From: Anaeramoeba ignava
Taxonomy: Eukaryota > Metamonada > Anaeramoebidae
NCBI GenBank assembly: GCA_028826165.1
Contig: JAPDFW010000080.1
Coordinates: 318,399-382,398, forward strand
DNA: 64,000 bases
Direction of reading: 5' to 3'
Under the pieces are notes generated by a model. It saw nothing but the letters and a program-made list of their open reading frames with translations. It had not been told where the DNA came from and searched no databases. The translations under genes and the position numbers were made by a program. How positions within the stretch are numbered: position 1 is the stretch's first letter; each line of letters begins with the position of its first letter. Below, one piece after another: positions 19,336-31,968 of the stretch.

Positions 19336-19536
19336 TTAATTTTTGAAAATTTAAATCAAGTAAAAATGATTTGAAAAAAAAAAATGATTTTTTAAAAAAT
19401 TTAAAAAAAAAATTCTTTTGTTAAAAAAATTTTTTCTTTTTTTTATTTTAAGGAAAAATTCTCTTCTTTTTTTAATCTTTTTTTAATCTTTTTATTTAAT
19501 CTTTTTATTTAATCTTTTTTTAATCTTTTTTTAATT
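19336..19536. other. Intergenic spacer with poly-T and taatctttttt repeats
   Basis: AT-rich spacer between the PH gene start and the URI 3' end. It contains 4-5 copies of TTTTTAATCTTTTTT. No gene is seen. Confidence 0.5.
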
Positions 19537-21048
19537 TTATTTCTTTTTTAATTCAGATTTAAAAACTGAAATTCTTTTTGGTTTTTTTTGATTTTTAATT
19601 TTTTTTCTTTTTCTTTTTCTTTTAAATTTATTGTTTCATTTTTTTCAATAACAACAGGAACAAAAGCAGATTTATAATATTTAAAAAGATCTCCAGGATT
19701 TTGTATTTTAGATAAATTTTGTTTTAATTCTTGACTTTTTTCTATTTTATTTGATTTTGATTTTGATTTTGATTTTGATTTTGATTTTGATTTTGATTTT
19801 GATTTTGATTTTCATTTTCATTTTCATTTTCATTTTTCATTTTGATTTTCATTTTCATTTTCATTTTGAATTTGAATTTGATTTTGATTTTGATTTTGAT
19901 TTTCATTTTTATTATTATTTTCATATTTTTGATTTTCATTTTCATTTTTATTAAAATTTTCAAATCTTTCTTGTTCTTGTTGCTCTAAAAGTTTTAATTT
20001 TTCAAAAATTTCATCATCAGTTAAATCTTCAATTTCTTGTTCAACTTGTTTTTGAATTTTATTTTTGAATGAATTTGAATAATTTTCATTATTATTTTCA
20101 TTATTATTTTCATTATTATTTTGATTTTCAATTTGAATTTGATTTTCATTTTGAATTTGAATTTGATTTTTATTTTGATTTTCATTATTTTCATTTTATT
20201 TTATTTTTTGATTTTTATTTTGATTTTCATTATTTTCATTATTATTTTCATTTTGATTTTCATTTTTTTTATTTTTTCATTTTTATTTTCATTTTTATTT
20301 ATCATTTTTATTTTTCAAATTTTGATTTTGATTTTCATTATTTTCATTATTATTTTCATTTTCAATTTGAAATTTTCATTTTCAATTTCATTATTATTTT
20401 CATTTTCATTTCATTTCCATTTTCATTTTCATTTTCATTTTCATTATTATTTTTATTTTCATTTTCAAATTGAATTTGATTTTCATTTTGAATTTGAATT
20501 TCATTTTCATTTTCATTTTCATTTTAATTTTCATTATATTTTTTTCATTTTCGATTTTCATTTTCATTTTCATTTTCATTTTGATTATTTTCATTTTCAT
20601 TTTCATTTTCTTCAAATTCTAAAATTTCAAAATTTCCATAATCATTTTTTAATTGAATCATTTCATTAATAAAAGAAAGTTTTTTTTGCAAATCTTGAAT
20701 TAAAGCTTCAAAATTATTTTTTTTTTCCATCATTTTTTGAATTTGTCTTTGAAGAATTTCAATAGTTTGAGTATGAGATCTTTCAACAAAATAATTATCA
20801 CCCAAAAGAACCAAAAATTCATTTGTATGAATTATTTTTCCTTCAAAAAATGCAAGTGATCCAAATTTAACGTGTGTTTTATGTGTTGTTTTATTTGGTA
20901 AAATTTCAATTTGATCTTGAATATATTTATATTTATTTATAAGATTTTCTAATTCTTCTATTTTTTTATTTGATAAATTAATTTGTGCTTCTGTATGCAG
21001 TTTAAGTCTTTCATAATTTAAAGGTTGAGAATTTTGTTGTTGATTCAT
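19537..21048 (-). CDS. URI1: URI-like unconventional prefoldin (RPB5 interactor)
   Basis: The N-terminal ~140 residues are an alpha-class prefoldin. Coiled coils flank a beta-hairpin region VKFGSLAFFEGKIIHTNEF / LVLLGDNYFVERS, which is the URI signature. Downstream, the same strand encodes a region with LTDDEIFEKLKLLEQQE and a C-terminal box KPKRISVFKSELKKK-stop, both resembling conserved URI elements. URI acts as a scaffold in RNA polymerase assembly and prefoldin-like complexes. Between these parts (about 20070-20590) lies an Asn/Glu/Gln-rich microsatellite with several frame changes. These may be indels, consensus errors or unrecognised introns, so the middle of the protein is uncertain. 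Confidence 0.72.
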
Positions 21049-21269
21049 TATTAAAATTTATTAATTTAAAAAAGAAAAAAATGAAAAACAAAAAACAAAA
21101 AAAATTTTTAAATTTTAAAAATAAATTGTTTTCTGGCTAAAAAAAAAAACATAAACAAAAATTTTTTTTTAAATTCTTTTTTTTTTTTTTTCATTTTTTT
21201 CTTTTCTCTTTTTTTCTTATTTCTTGTTATTATTATTATTTGGGTATAAAAAAAAATCCAATTAATGAG
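21049..21269. promoter_or_regulatory. Divergent promoter between URI and TBL1
   Basis: A 220-base spacer between oppositely oriented genes. It has GAAAAAAATGAAAAA facing URI at ~21070 and TTTTTTTCATTTTTTTCTTTT facing TBL1 at ~21185, i.e. the same element in both orientations. A GTTTTCTGGCTAAA stretch lies between them. Confidence 0.5.
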
Positions 21270-24200
21270 ATGAATCTTAACCGACCCGAAACAGCTTTAA
21301 CATCAGATGAAGTGAATTTTTTAATATTTAAATATTTACAAGAAAGTGGGATGGATCATTCTGCATTTGTTTTTGCTCAAGAAAGCCAAGTTTTGAATTC
21401 TCCAATTGTTTTACAAGGTGATTCTGGTCTTCCTAAGGCTGCTTTAGTTACATTAATTCAAAAAGGTCTTCAATATACAGAAATTGAACAATCTTTATCA
21501 AAAGTAATTTTATAAATAATTTAATAAATAATTTTATAATTAATTTTATAAATAATTTTATATTTAATTTTATATTTAATTTTATAAGTAATTTTATAAA
21601 TAATTTTATAAATAATTTTATAAATAATTTTATAAATAATTTTATAAATAATTTTATAAATAATTTTATAAATAATTTTATAAATAATTTTATAAATAAT
21701 TTTATAAATAATTTTATAAATAATTTTATATTTAATTTTATAAATAATTTTATAAATAATTTTATAAATAATTTTATAAATAAATTTTATAAAATTTTTT
21801 ATAAATAATTTTTATAAATAATTTTATAAATAATTTTGTAAAACAATTTTATATTTAATTTTAATTAATAATTTTTAAATAAATAATTTTATAAATAATT
21901 TTTATAAATAATTTTTATAAATAATTTTATAAATAATTTTATAATTAATTTAATAAATAATTTTTTATTTTATAAATAATTTTATAAATAATTTTATAAA
22001 TAATTTTATAAATAAATTTATATTTAATTTTATAAATAATTTTATTAATAATTTTATATTTAATTTTATAAATAATTTTATATTTAATTTTATAAATAAT
22101 TTTATAAATAATTTTATAAATAATTTAATAAATAATTTAATAAATAATTTAATAAATAATTTTATAAATAATTTTATAAATAATTTTATAAATAATTAGG
22201 TTGATTTAGAACAAGAATTTTTTGAAAAAAAAAGAAAGAAAAAAGAAAGAAAAGATAAAGTATCAAAAGAAGAAAAAGCAAAAACAACAAGTAATACAAA
22301 ACAAGAGCCAAATACAAATGATGGAGAATCACAACAAGAAAAAGAAAATACAACAAAAAATTCATTAACAAAAAATACAGACAATCCAGATTTTGGAATT
22401 TCAAAAACATCAAATGATTCACAAAAACAAGATACTAATAACTTATCAGATCCCAAAAAAAATAGCAATATTCAAACTAATCAATCCCAGACTTTTTCAA
22501 ATCCTAATTCTAATTTTCCTGCTAAAATTAAATTCCTTGAAAATGATGTTAAAATTTTAAAAGGACATACTTCAGAAGTATTAAAAAATAATATTGACTA
22601 TTTTAGATTTTTGAAAAATGAAAAAAGACAATTTATTTATTGTTTATTTCTTCTTTTTCTTCTTTTTTATTTAGGTTTTTGTTTGTCAATGGTCACCAAA
22701 TGGTCGTTTTTTAGCTTCTGGGTAAATCTATTCAATTAAGCAAATTACAAATTACAAATTAAAAATTAAAAATTAAACAAATTAAAAATTAAAAATTAAA
22801 AATTAAACAAATTAAAAATTAAAAATTAAAAATTAAAAATTAAAAATTAAAAACCATAATTAAATTGGAATATTTTTTTAGTTCTGGTGATACTACTGCT
22901 CGTATTTGGGATATTTCTTATTTAGAAACAAATAATATTAAATTAGATCAAATTCCATCTAAAGTTCTTAAACATCATAATTTAAATACAACTGTTTCAA
23001 GCAAAGATGTTACAACTTTAGATTGGCATGTAAATTGATTTTTTTTAAAAGAGAATTATTTAATTTAATTTCATTATTTTATTTAATTTTATTATTTTAT
23101 TTTAGCCTCAAGGAGCATTTCTTGCAACAGGTTCTTATGATGGAATTGCAAGAATATGGAGAGAAGATGGTAAATTATTTTTTTAATTAAAATTAAAATG
23201 AAAATTAAAATGAAAATGAAAATGAAAATGAAAATGAAAATGAAAATGAAAATGAAAATGAAAATTAAAATCAAAATGAAAATGAAAATGAAAATTAAAA
23301 TTAAAATTAAAATGAAAATTAAATTGAAAATGAAAATGAAAATGAAAATGAAAATGAAAATGAAAATGAAAATTAAAATTAAATTTGAATTTAATTTTAT
23401 AATTAATTTGAATGGAAAAAACAGGAGAAATTGTTAGTTCACTTGTAGGACATAAAAGTGCAATTTTTAGTTTGAAATGGAACAAAACAGGAGATTTTTT
23501 ACTGAGTGGATCATTAGATTCATCAGTGATAGTATGGGATACAAAAACAAACAGTCAAAAACAAATATTTCGAAAGCATACAGCGCCAACACTAGATGTT
23601 GATTGGAGAACTCCAATTTGAATGGAAAAAACAGGAGAAATTGTTAGGTCATACTGATGAAGTTAATAATATTAAATGGGATCCTTCTGGTTTACTTCTT
23701 GCCTCTTGTTCTGATGATTTCACAGCAAAAGTAAAATATTTTAAATTTTAATTTTAATTTTAATTTTAATTTTAATTTTAATTTCATTTTGATTTTAATT
23801 GGGATTTTAAAAAACAAACAGTCAAAAACAAATTTATTTCGAATTTTTATTTTAATTTTAACATTTAGATGTTGATTGGAGAACTCCAATTTTAATTTTA
23901 ATTTTAATTGTAGTGTCGATTTTAAAAATTTTAATTTTTTAATTTTAATTGGTTTAAAGATATTTTAATTTTTTTTAATTATTAGATTTTTTAATGAAAA
24001 GGTCATACTGATGAACATTAATAATATTATAAAATGGGATCCTTCTGGTTTAATTTTATCAACAGCATCTTTTGATTGTTTTAATTAAAATATGGGATTT
24101 CACAGCTTTTAAAAAGTATTTTAATTTTAATTTTAAAATTTTAATTTTAATTTTAATTTTAATTTTAATTTTAATTTAATTTTAATTTTAATTTTAATTT

Positions 24201-25571
24201 TAATTTTAATTTTAATTTTAATTTTAATTTTAATTTTAATTTTAATTTTAAATTTTAATTTTAATTTTAATTTTAATTTTAATTTTAATTTTTAATTTTA
24301 ATTTTAATTTTAATTTTAATTTTAATTTTAATTTTAAATTTTAATTTTAATTTTAATTTTTAATTTTAATTTTAATTTAATTTTAATTTTAATTTTAATT
24401 TTAATTTTAATTTTTAATTTTAATTGAATTTTAATTTTAATTTTAATTTTAATTTTAATTTTAATTTTAATTTTAATTTTAATTTTAATTTTAATTTTGG
24501 AAATTTTTAATGAAAATTTTGTTTTAATTTGATAATTTTAATTTTAATTTTAATTTTAATTTTAATTTAAAATTTAATTTTAAATTTTAATTTTAACACA
24601 GGATTTTAAAAGGAACAAAATATTTAAATAAAGATTTTAATTTTTTTTAATTTTAATTTTTAATTTTCTTTTGATTTTGTTTATTTTAAAATTTATGGGA
24701 TATTTTAAAATTTCTAAATGGGCAAATTTTAATTTTAATTTTATTTTTAATTTTAATTTTAATTTCTAAATGAATTTCATTTTAATTTCTAAATAATTTT
24801 AATTTTAATTTTAATTTTAATTTCTAAATGAATTTTAAATTTTAATTTTAATTTTAATTTTAATTTTTAATTTTGAATTTTAATTTTAATTTTAATTTTA
24901 ATTTTAATTTTAATTTTAATTTTAATTTTAATTTTTAATTTTAATTTTAATTTTAATTTTAATTTTTTTTAAAATTTTAATTTTAATTTTGATTTTAATT
25001 TTAATTTTTAATTTTAATTTTAATTTTTAATTTTAATTTTAATTTTAATTTTAATTTTAAAATTTTAATTTTAATTTTAATTTTAATTTAATTTTAATTT
25101 TAATTTCTAAATGAATTTTGATTTGAATTTTAATTTTAATTTTAATTTTAATTTTAATTTCTAAATGAATTTCAATTTTAATTTTGATTTGAATTTTAAT
25201 TTTAATTTCTAAATGAATTTTAATTTTAATTTTAATTTCTAAATGAATTTTAATTTTAATTTCTAAATGAATTTTAATATTAATTTCTAAATGAATTTTA
25301 ATATTAATTTCTAAATGAATTTTAATTTTAATTTCAATTTCTAATAAAAAGATCACCAGTTTATTCAATTGCTTTTAGTCCAGATGGTGAATATTTAGCA
25401 AGTGGTTCATTTGATAAATCAATTTATATTTGGTCAGTAAAAACAGGAAATGTTGTTCGTTCTTATCAAGATACTGCTGGAATTTTTGAAGTAAGTTGGA
25501 GTCCAAATGGAGATAAAATTGCTGGAGCTTTTGCTGATCATAAAATTGCAATTCTTGATTTTAGGATGTGA
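21270..25571 (+). CDS. TBL1: TBL1/TBL1XR1-like LisH and WD40 protein (middle scrambled)
   Basis: TBL1 is a corepressor subunit (N-CoR/SMRT-HDAC3 in animals). Exon 1 (21270-21503) has the LisH motif [20 protein letters not shown]. Exons at 22200-22577, 22675-22721, 22882-23029, 23106-23169 and from 23425 join in frame. They encode a Lys/Ser-rich linker and WD repeats ([52 protein letters not shown]). The last exon (about 25348-25571) ends with [10 protein letters not shown]...KIAILDFRM. Between 23619 and 25345, fragments of WD exons appear broken and partly repeated within TTTTAA repeats, and about 30 residues of one blade are missing. Start chosen at the ATG at 21270; the frame is open upstream without another ATG. 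Confidence 0.8.
21505..22197. repeat. (ataaataatttt)n intron of TBL1
   Basis: About 690 bases of ATAAATAATTTT units between a GTAATT donor and a TAG acceptor. It separates the LisH exon from the linker exon. Confidence 0.88.
23171..23400. repeat. (gaaaat)n intron of TBL1
   Basis: A GAAAAT / TAAAAT hexamer tract between the exons ending at 23169 and starting at 23425. Confidence 0.8.
23735..25345. repeat. (ttttaa)n array with embedded degenerate exon fragments
   Basis: A long TTTTAA array, with later CTAAATGAATTTTAAT variants. Mutated copies of nearby TBL1 exon sequence are embedded in it: CAAACAGTCAAAAACAAAT near 23816, GATGTTGATTGGAGAACTCC near 23870, and GGTCATACTGATGAA near 24001 followed by GGGATCCTTCTGG near 24036. 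These look like decayed or misassembled duplicates. Confidence 0.75.
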
Positions 25572-25775
25572 TTCAATTAACTCCTTTTCCACTTTTTTTT
25601 TTGATTTTCCACTTTTTTTTTTGCTTTTTGCTTTTTTTTTTGGTTTAACAAACAAATTTTTTACTTTACTTTAATAATAAATCAATAAAACAAATTTAAT
25701 TTTTAAAAAGTATTTTTTTCATTTTTTTCATTTTTTTCATTTTTTTCATTTTTCATTTTTTTTTAATTAATTATA

Positions 25776-27242
25776 ATGCAAAATAAAAAAGAAAAAGAAG
25801 AAGAAAAATATGATTTTATGTTGAACATATTATTAATTGGAGATTATGGAGTTGGAAAAACAAATATTGTAATGAGATATTCTGATAATGAATTTGGTAA
25901 TTTTCCTGATACAATTTCTCAAGTCGAATTTAAAACAAAGAAAATAGAAATTGGAGGAAAAATAATTAAATTGGAACTTCGAGATTCATCTGGTCAAGGT
26001 TTTTATAATTAAAAATATTTTAATTTTTATTTTAATTTAAATTTTTATTTATTATTTTTCAAATTTAAAGAACGTGTTACACAAATTGGGCAATGTATCT
26101 TTTCTTAAAAAAAAAAGCAAATTTATTTCAAAAAATTAATATTAATCCAAAATCAATCCAAAATTATTTCATTATTATTTAAGCGTATTATAAAGGAGTT
26201 CATGGAATTTTTTTAGTTTATGATATTACTAATAAAGATTCTTTTAGAAATATTAAAACAAGATGGTTTTATGATATCAGAAAATATGCAAATGAAAATG
26301 TTCAAATTATTTTAATTGGAAATAAAAATGATTTAGAAGAAAAAAGAATAATTTCAAAAGAAGAAGGAAAAGAATTTGCTGATAAATTAGAAATTCCTTT
26401 TTATGAAATTTCTGCTAAAAATAATATTAATATTGATGATATTTTTTATCATTTAACAACAAATATTCTTGAAAATATTGATGAAAATAATCAATTACAA
26501 CCAAGAATTAAAGATACAATTCAAAATGATTTTAAACAATTATTTGAAAGAAAAGAATTATGTGATTTTGAAATTGAATGTAAAGATGATCAAAATTCCA
26601 TTTAATAAAATCAAAATTCCAATTCATAAATTAATTATTCAAAACAGATTAAAAATTAATGAAAATCAAATTAAAAATGAATTATATTCAATTTTATTAC
26701 AAAATTCAGAAAAAGAAGTTAATATTTTATTAGAATGGATTTATTTTGGAAAAGTTTTATATTCAAATTTATCAATTTTAAAAGAATGGAAAAATAAACT
26801 TTCAAATATTTGTGAAATTGAATTTAAAAGAGGAACAAAATCATTTTTAAAAGATTTAGAAATATTAATGAATTCAGAAGAAACTAAAGATTTTCAAATT
26901 ATTTCAAATAATCAAATAATCAAAGTTCATAAAATAATATTATTAACCAGAAGTGAATTATATCGAGGAATGTTTATTAATGTAACTGAAGATAAAACCA
27001 ATCAAGTTCATGAATACAGTAATAAACAACTCGAAACTATTCAATCATTAATCCATTTTTTTTATACTGATGAACTTCCAAAAATTGAAAAATCAATAAT
27101 TTATGAAGAATTAAAAGAATGTGTTGATTATTTTCAATTAAATTCAAAAAGATTAATTCAAATTATTCAAAAAATTGAAAAAGAAATTGAAAATCAAAAT
27201 CAAATTCAAATTCAAAATCAAAAGAAATGTTTAATTTTTTGA
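25776..27242 (+). CDS. Rab GTPase-BTB-BTB-CaaX protein, array member 1 (frame broken)
   Basis: Exon 1 (25776-25998) has the P-loop GDYGVGKT and ends at the G3 motif (DSSGQ). A 24-base exon (26071-26094) encodes the switch II start ERVTQIGQ, and exon 3 starts at 26184 ([26 protein letters not shown]). After the GTPase come two BTB-like domains and a C-terminal KKCLIF. An extra T near 26596, relative to the other five members, puts a TAA in frame at the first BTB. The rest (to 27242) stays open in the shifted frame. Also unusual: the Trp before the DxxG motif is Arg (LRDSSGQ). It is the most degenerate member, either a pseudogene or carrying a consensus error. Confidence 0.78.
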
Positions 27243-27309
27243 AATTTTAAAAATATTTTTTTTCATTTTTTCATTTTTCATTTTTCATTTTTTCAATTAA
27301 TGAATTATA

Positions 27310-28762
27310 ATGCAAAATAAAAAAGAAAAATATGATTTTTTATTTAAAATTTTAATAGCTGGAGATTATAAAGTTGGAAAAACACAAATGCTATCAAGAT
27401 TTTGTGATAATCAATTTACAGATGAATATAAAGAAACTATTGGAGTTGATTTAAAAATGGAAATAATAGAAATTGAAGGAAAAACAATTCAATTACAAAT
27501 TTGGGATGTAGCTGGTCAAGGTTTTTATAATTAAAAATAATTAAAATATTAAAATATTCATATTTAAATTTAATTTTTATTTTCCAAATTTTAAAGATGA
27601 CTTTAGATCGATTATTCCAAGTATCTTTTCTTAAAAAAAAAAGCAAATTTATTTCAAAAAATTAATATTAATCCAAAATTATTTCATTATTATTTAAGTG
27701 TATTTTAGAGGAGCAAAAGGAGTTCTTTTAGTTTATGATATTACTAATCAAAATTCTTTTAATAATATTAAAACAAGATGGATTGAAGATATCAAAAAAA
27801 ATTTAAATAAAACTCTCCAAATGATTTTAATTGGAAATAAAAATGATTTAGAAGAAAAAAGAATAATTTCAAAAGAAAAAGGAAAAGAATTTGCTGATAA
27901 ATTACAAATTCCTTTTTATGAAGTTTCTGCTAAAAATAATATTAATATTGATGATGCTTTTTTTCATTTAGCAACAAATATTCTTGAAAATATTGATGAA
28001 AATAATCAATTAAAACCAAAAAATAAATATACAATTCAAGAAGATTTTAAACAATTATTTGAAAGAAAAGAATTATGTGATTTTGAAATTGAATGTAAAG
28101 ATGATCAAAATCCTCTTAATAAAATCAAAATTCCAATTCATAAATTAATTATTCAAAACAGATTAAAAATTAATGAAAATCAAATTAAAAATGAGTTATA
28201 TTCAATTTTATCACAAAATTCAGAAAAAGAAGTTAATATTTTATTAGAATGGATTTATTTTGGAAAAGTTTTATATTCAAATTTATCAATTTTAAAAGAA
28301 TGGAAAAATAAATTTTCAAATATTATTTGTGAAATTGAATTTAAAAGAGGAACAACATCATTTTTAAAAGATTTAGAAATATTAATGAATTCAGAAGAAA
28401 CTAAAGATTTTCAAATTATTTCAAATAAAAAAAAAATCAAAGTTCATAAAATAATATTATTAGCCAGAAGTGAATTATATCGAGGAATGTTTATTAATGT
28501 AACTGAAGATAAAACCAATCAAGTTCATGAATACAGTAATAAACAACTTAAAACTATTCAATCATTAATTCATTTTTTTTATACTGATGAACTTCCAAAA
28601 ATTGAAAAATCAATAATTTATGAAGAATTAAAAGAATGTGTTGATTATTTTCAATTAAATTCAACAAGATTAATTCAAATTATTCAAAAAATTGAAAATG
28701 AAAAAGAAAAAGAAAAGGAAAAAAATGTGAATCCTTTCGAAACAAGATGTTTAATTTTTTGA
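27310..28762 (+). CDS. Rab GTPase-BTB-BTB-CaaX protein, array member 2
   Basis: Three exons (27310-27520, 27597-27620, 27699-28762) give 432 residues. GTPase motifs: GDYKVGKT, WDVAGQ, GNKNDL and SAKNN, i.e. Rab type with no Rho insert. Exon 2 is 24 bases and encodes the start of switch II (here beginning DDFRSIIP). BTB 1 starts at [11 protein letters not shown] and BTB 2 is centred on [13 protein letters not shown] short Lys-Glu linker leads to TRCLIF. Upstream spacing to member 1 is about 67 bases, so each gene has a very compact promoter. Likely a prenylated membrane-bound GTPase with BTB effector arms; function inferred from domains only. Confidence 0.85.
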
Positions 28763-28828
28763 AATTTAAAAATATTTTTCATTTTTCATTTTTTCATTTT
28801 TCATTTTTCATTTTTAATTATTTATAAA

Positions 28829-30266
28829 ATGAATAAAAAATCTTTAGGTTATGATTATGATTTTTTATTTAAATTTTTATTTATTGGAGATTATGGAGTT
28901 GGAAAAACAAAAATTTTAATAAGATTTTCTGATAATGAATTTGGTGATTTTCCTCTTTCAACTATTGGAGTTCAATTTAAAATAAAAACAATAGAAATTG
29001 AAGGAAAAATAATTAAATTACAACTTTGGGATACATCTGGTCAAGGTTTTTATAATTAAAATAATTTAAAATAATTCAATTTTTAATTTAATTTTAATTT
29101 AACTTAATTATTATTTTCCAAATTTTAAAGAACGTTTTAGAGCACTTACTCCATGTATCTTTTCTTAAAAAAAAGAAAATTTATTTCAAAAAATTAATAT
29201 TAATCCAAAATCAATCCAAAATTATTTCATTATTATTTAAGCTTATTATAGAGGAGTTCATGGAATTTTTTTAGTTTATGATATTACTAATCAAGATTCT
29301 TTTAATAATATTAAAACAAGATGGATTGAAGATATCAATAAATATGCAAATGAAAATATTCAAATTATTTTAATTGGAAATAAAAATGATTTAGAAGAAA
29401 AAAGAATAATTTCAAAAGAAGAAGGAAAAGAACTTGCTGATAAATTACAAATTCCTTTTTATGAAGTTTCTGCTAAAAATAATATTAATATTGATGATGC
29501 TTTTTATCATTTAACAACAAATATTCTTGAAAATATTGATGAAGATGAAAATATAATTAAATATTCAATTCAAAATGATTTTAAACAATTATTTGAAAGA
29601 AAAGAATTATGTGATTTTGAAATTGAATGTAAAGATGCTCAAAATTCTCTTAATAAAATCAAAATTCCAATTCATAAATTAATTATTCAAAATAGATTAA
29701 AAATTAATGAAAATCAAATTAAAAATGAGTTATATTCAATTTTATCACAAAATTCAGAAAAAGAAGTTAATATTTTATTAGAATGGATTTATTTTGGAAA
29801 AGTTTTATATTCAAATTTATCAATTTTAAAAGAATGGAAAAATAAACTTTCAAATATTTGTGAAATTGAATTTAAAAGAGGAACAAAATCATTTTTAAAA
29901 GATTTAGAAATATTAATGAATTCAGAAGAAACTAAAGATTTTCAAATTATTTCAAATAAAAAAAAAATCAAAGTTCATAAAATAATATTATTAGCCAGAA
30001 GTGAATTATATCGAGGAATGTTTATTAATGTAACTGAAGATAAAACCAATCAAGTTCATGAATACAGTAATAAACAACTTAAAACTATTCAATCATTAAT
30101 TCATTTTTTTTATACTGATAAACTTCCAAAAATTGAAAAATCAATAATTTATGAAGAATTAAAAGAATGTGTTGATTATTTTCAATTAAATTCAACAAGA
30201 TTAATTCAAATTATTCAAAAAATTGAAAATGAAAAAGAAAAAGAAAAGAAATGTTTAATTTTTTGA
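28829..30266 (+). CDS. Rab GTPase-BTB-BTB-CaaX protein, array member 3
   Basis: Exons 28829-29045, 29131-29154 (24 bases, ERFRALTP) and 29242-30266 join in phase 1 both times, giving 421 residues. The N-terminus is of the second type in the array ([12 protein letters not shown] instead of MQNKKEKYDF). Motifs: [38 protein letters not shown]. Two BTBs and KKCLIF follow. The third exon has no early ATG, so the gene is easily missed without joining exons. No frame break is seen. Confidence 0.84.
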
Positions 30267-30326
30267 AATTTAAAAAATATTTTTTTTCATTTTTTCATTT
30301 TTCATTTTTTCAATTAATGAATTATA

Positions 30327-31897
30327 ATGCAAAATAAAAAAGAAAAATATGATTTTTTATTCAGAATTCTTATGCTTGGAGATTCTGGAGTTGGAAAAAC
30401 AAGTTTATGGAAAAGATATTGTGATAATTTTTTTACAGATAAATATACCTTCAATGTTGGAGCTGATTTCAAAACAAAAAAAATAGAAATTGAAGGAAAA
30501 ATAATTCAATTACAAATTTGGGATGTAGCTGGTCAAGGTTTTTATAATTTAAAAACAATTTAAATTATTCAATTAATTTAAATTAATTTTTCAATTTATT
30601 TTTAGCTCGTTATAGAACAATTACTTCATGTATCTTTTTTAAAAAAAAGCAAATTTATTCTAAAAATCAATAATTGAAAATCAATCCAAAATTAATCCAA
30701 AATTATTTCATTATTATTTAAGCTTATTTTAGAGCAGCAAAAGGAGTTCTTTTAGTTTATGATATTACTAATCAAAATTCTTTGAGAAATATTAATGGTT
30801 ATTGGATGGAAGAAATCAAAGAATTTACAGATGAAAATCTTCAAATTATTTTAATTGGAAATAAAAATGATTTAGAAGAAAAAAGAATAATTTCAAAAGA
30901 AAAAGGAAAAGAATTTGCTGATAAATTACAAATTCCTTTTTATGAAGTTTCTGTTAAAAATAATATTAATATTGATGATGCTTTTTATCATTTAACAACA
31001 AATATTCTTGAAAATATTGATGAAGATGAAAATATAATTAAATATTCAATTCAAAATGATTTTAAACAATTATTTGAAAGAAAAGAATTATGTGATTTTG
31101 AAATTGAATGTAAAGATGCTCAAAATCCATTTAATAAAATCAAAATTCCAATTCATAAATTAATTATTCAAAACAGATTAAAAATTAATGAAAATCAAAT
31201 CAAAAATGAATTATATTCAATTTTATTACAAAATTCAGAAAAAGAAGTTAATATTTTATTAGAATGGATTTATTTTGGAAAAGTTTTATATTCAAATTTA
31301 TCAATTTTAAAAGAATGGAAAAATAAACTTTCAAATATTTGTGAAATTGAATTTAAAAGAGGAACAAAATCATTTTTAAAAGATTTAGAAATATTAATGA
31401 ATTCAGAAGAAACTAAAGATTTCCAAATTATTTCAAATAAAAAAAAAATCAAAGTTCATAAAATAATATTATTAGCCAGAAGTGAATTATATCGAGGAAT
31501 GTTTATTAATGTAACTGAAGATAAAACCAATCAAGTTCATGAATACAGTAATAAACAACTTAAAACTATTCAATCATTAATTCATTTTTTTTATACTGAT
31601 AAACTTCCAAAAATTGAAAAATCAAAAATTTATGAAGAATTAAAAGAATGTGTTGATTATTTTCAATTAAATTCAACAAGATTAATTCAAATTATTCAAA
31701 AAATTGAAAATGAAAAAGAAATTCAAAATCAAAATCAAAATCAAAATCAAAATCAAAATCAAAATCAAAATCAAAATCAAAATCAAAATCAAAATCAAAA
31801 TCAAAATCAAAATCAAAATCAAAATCAAAATCAAAATCAAATTCAAAATCAAAATCAAAATCAAAATCAAAATCAAAAGAAATGTTTAATTTTTTGA
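30327..31897 (+). CDS. Rab GTPase-BTB-BTB-CaaX protein with Gln-Asn linker, array member 4
   Basis: Exons 30327-30537, 30606-30629 (24 bases) and 30723-31897 encode 469 residues. The P-loop GDSGVGKT is the canonical Rab form, and the DVAGQ motif is intact. The residue after Gln is Ala rather than Glu (GQARYRTITS). Two BTB domains are followed by about 50 residues of (Asn-Gln)n encoded by CAAAAT repeats (31722-31875), then KKCLIF. Intron 1 is shorter than in the other members and its acceptor region differs, so this copy escaped part of the homogenisation seen in the introns. Confidence 0.85.
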
Positions 31898-31968
31898 AAT
31901 TTTAAAAATATTTTTTTTCATTTTTCATTTTTCATTTTTCATTTTTCAATTAATTAATTATTTATAAA

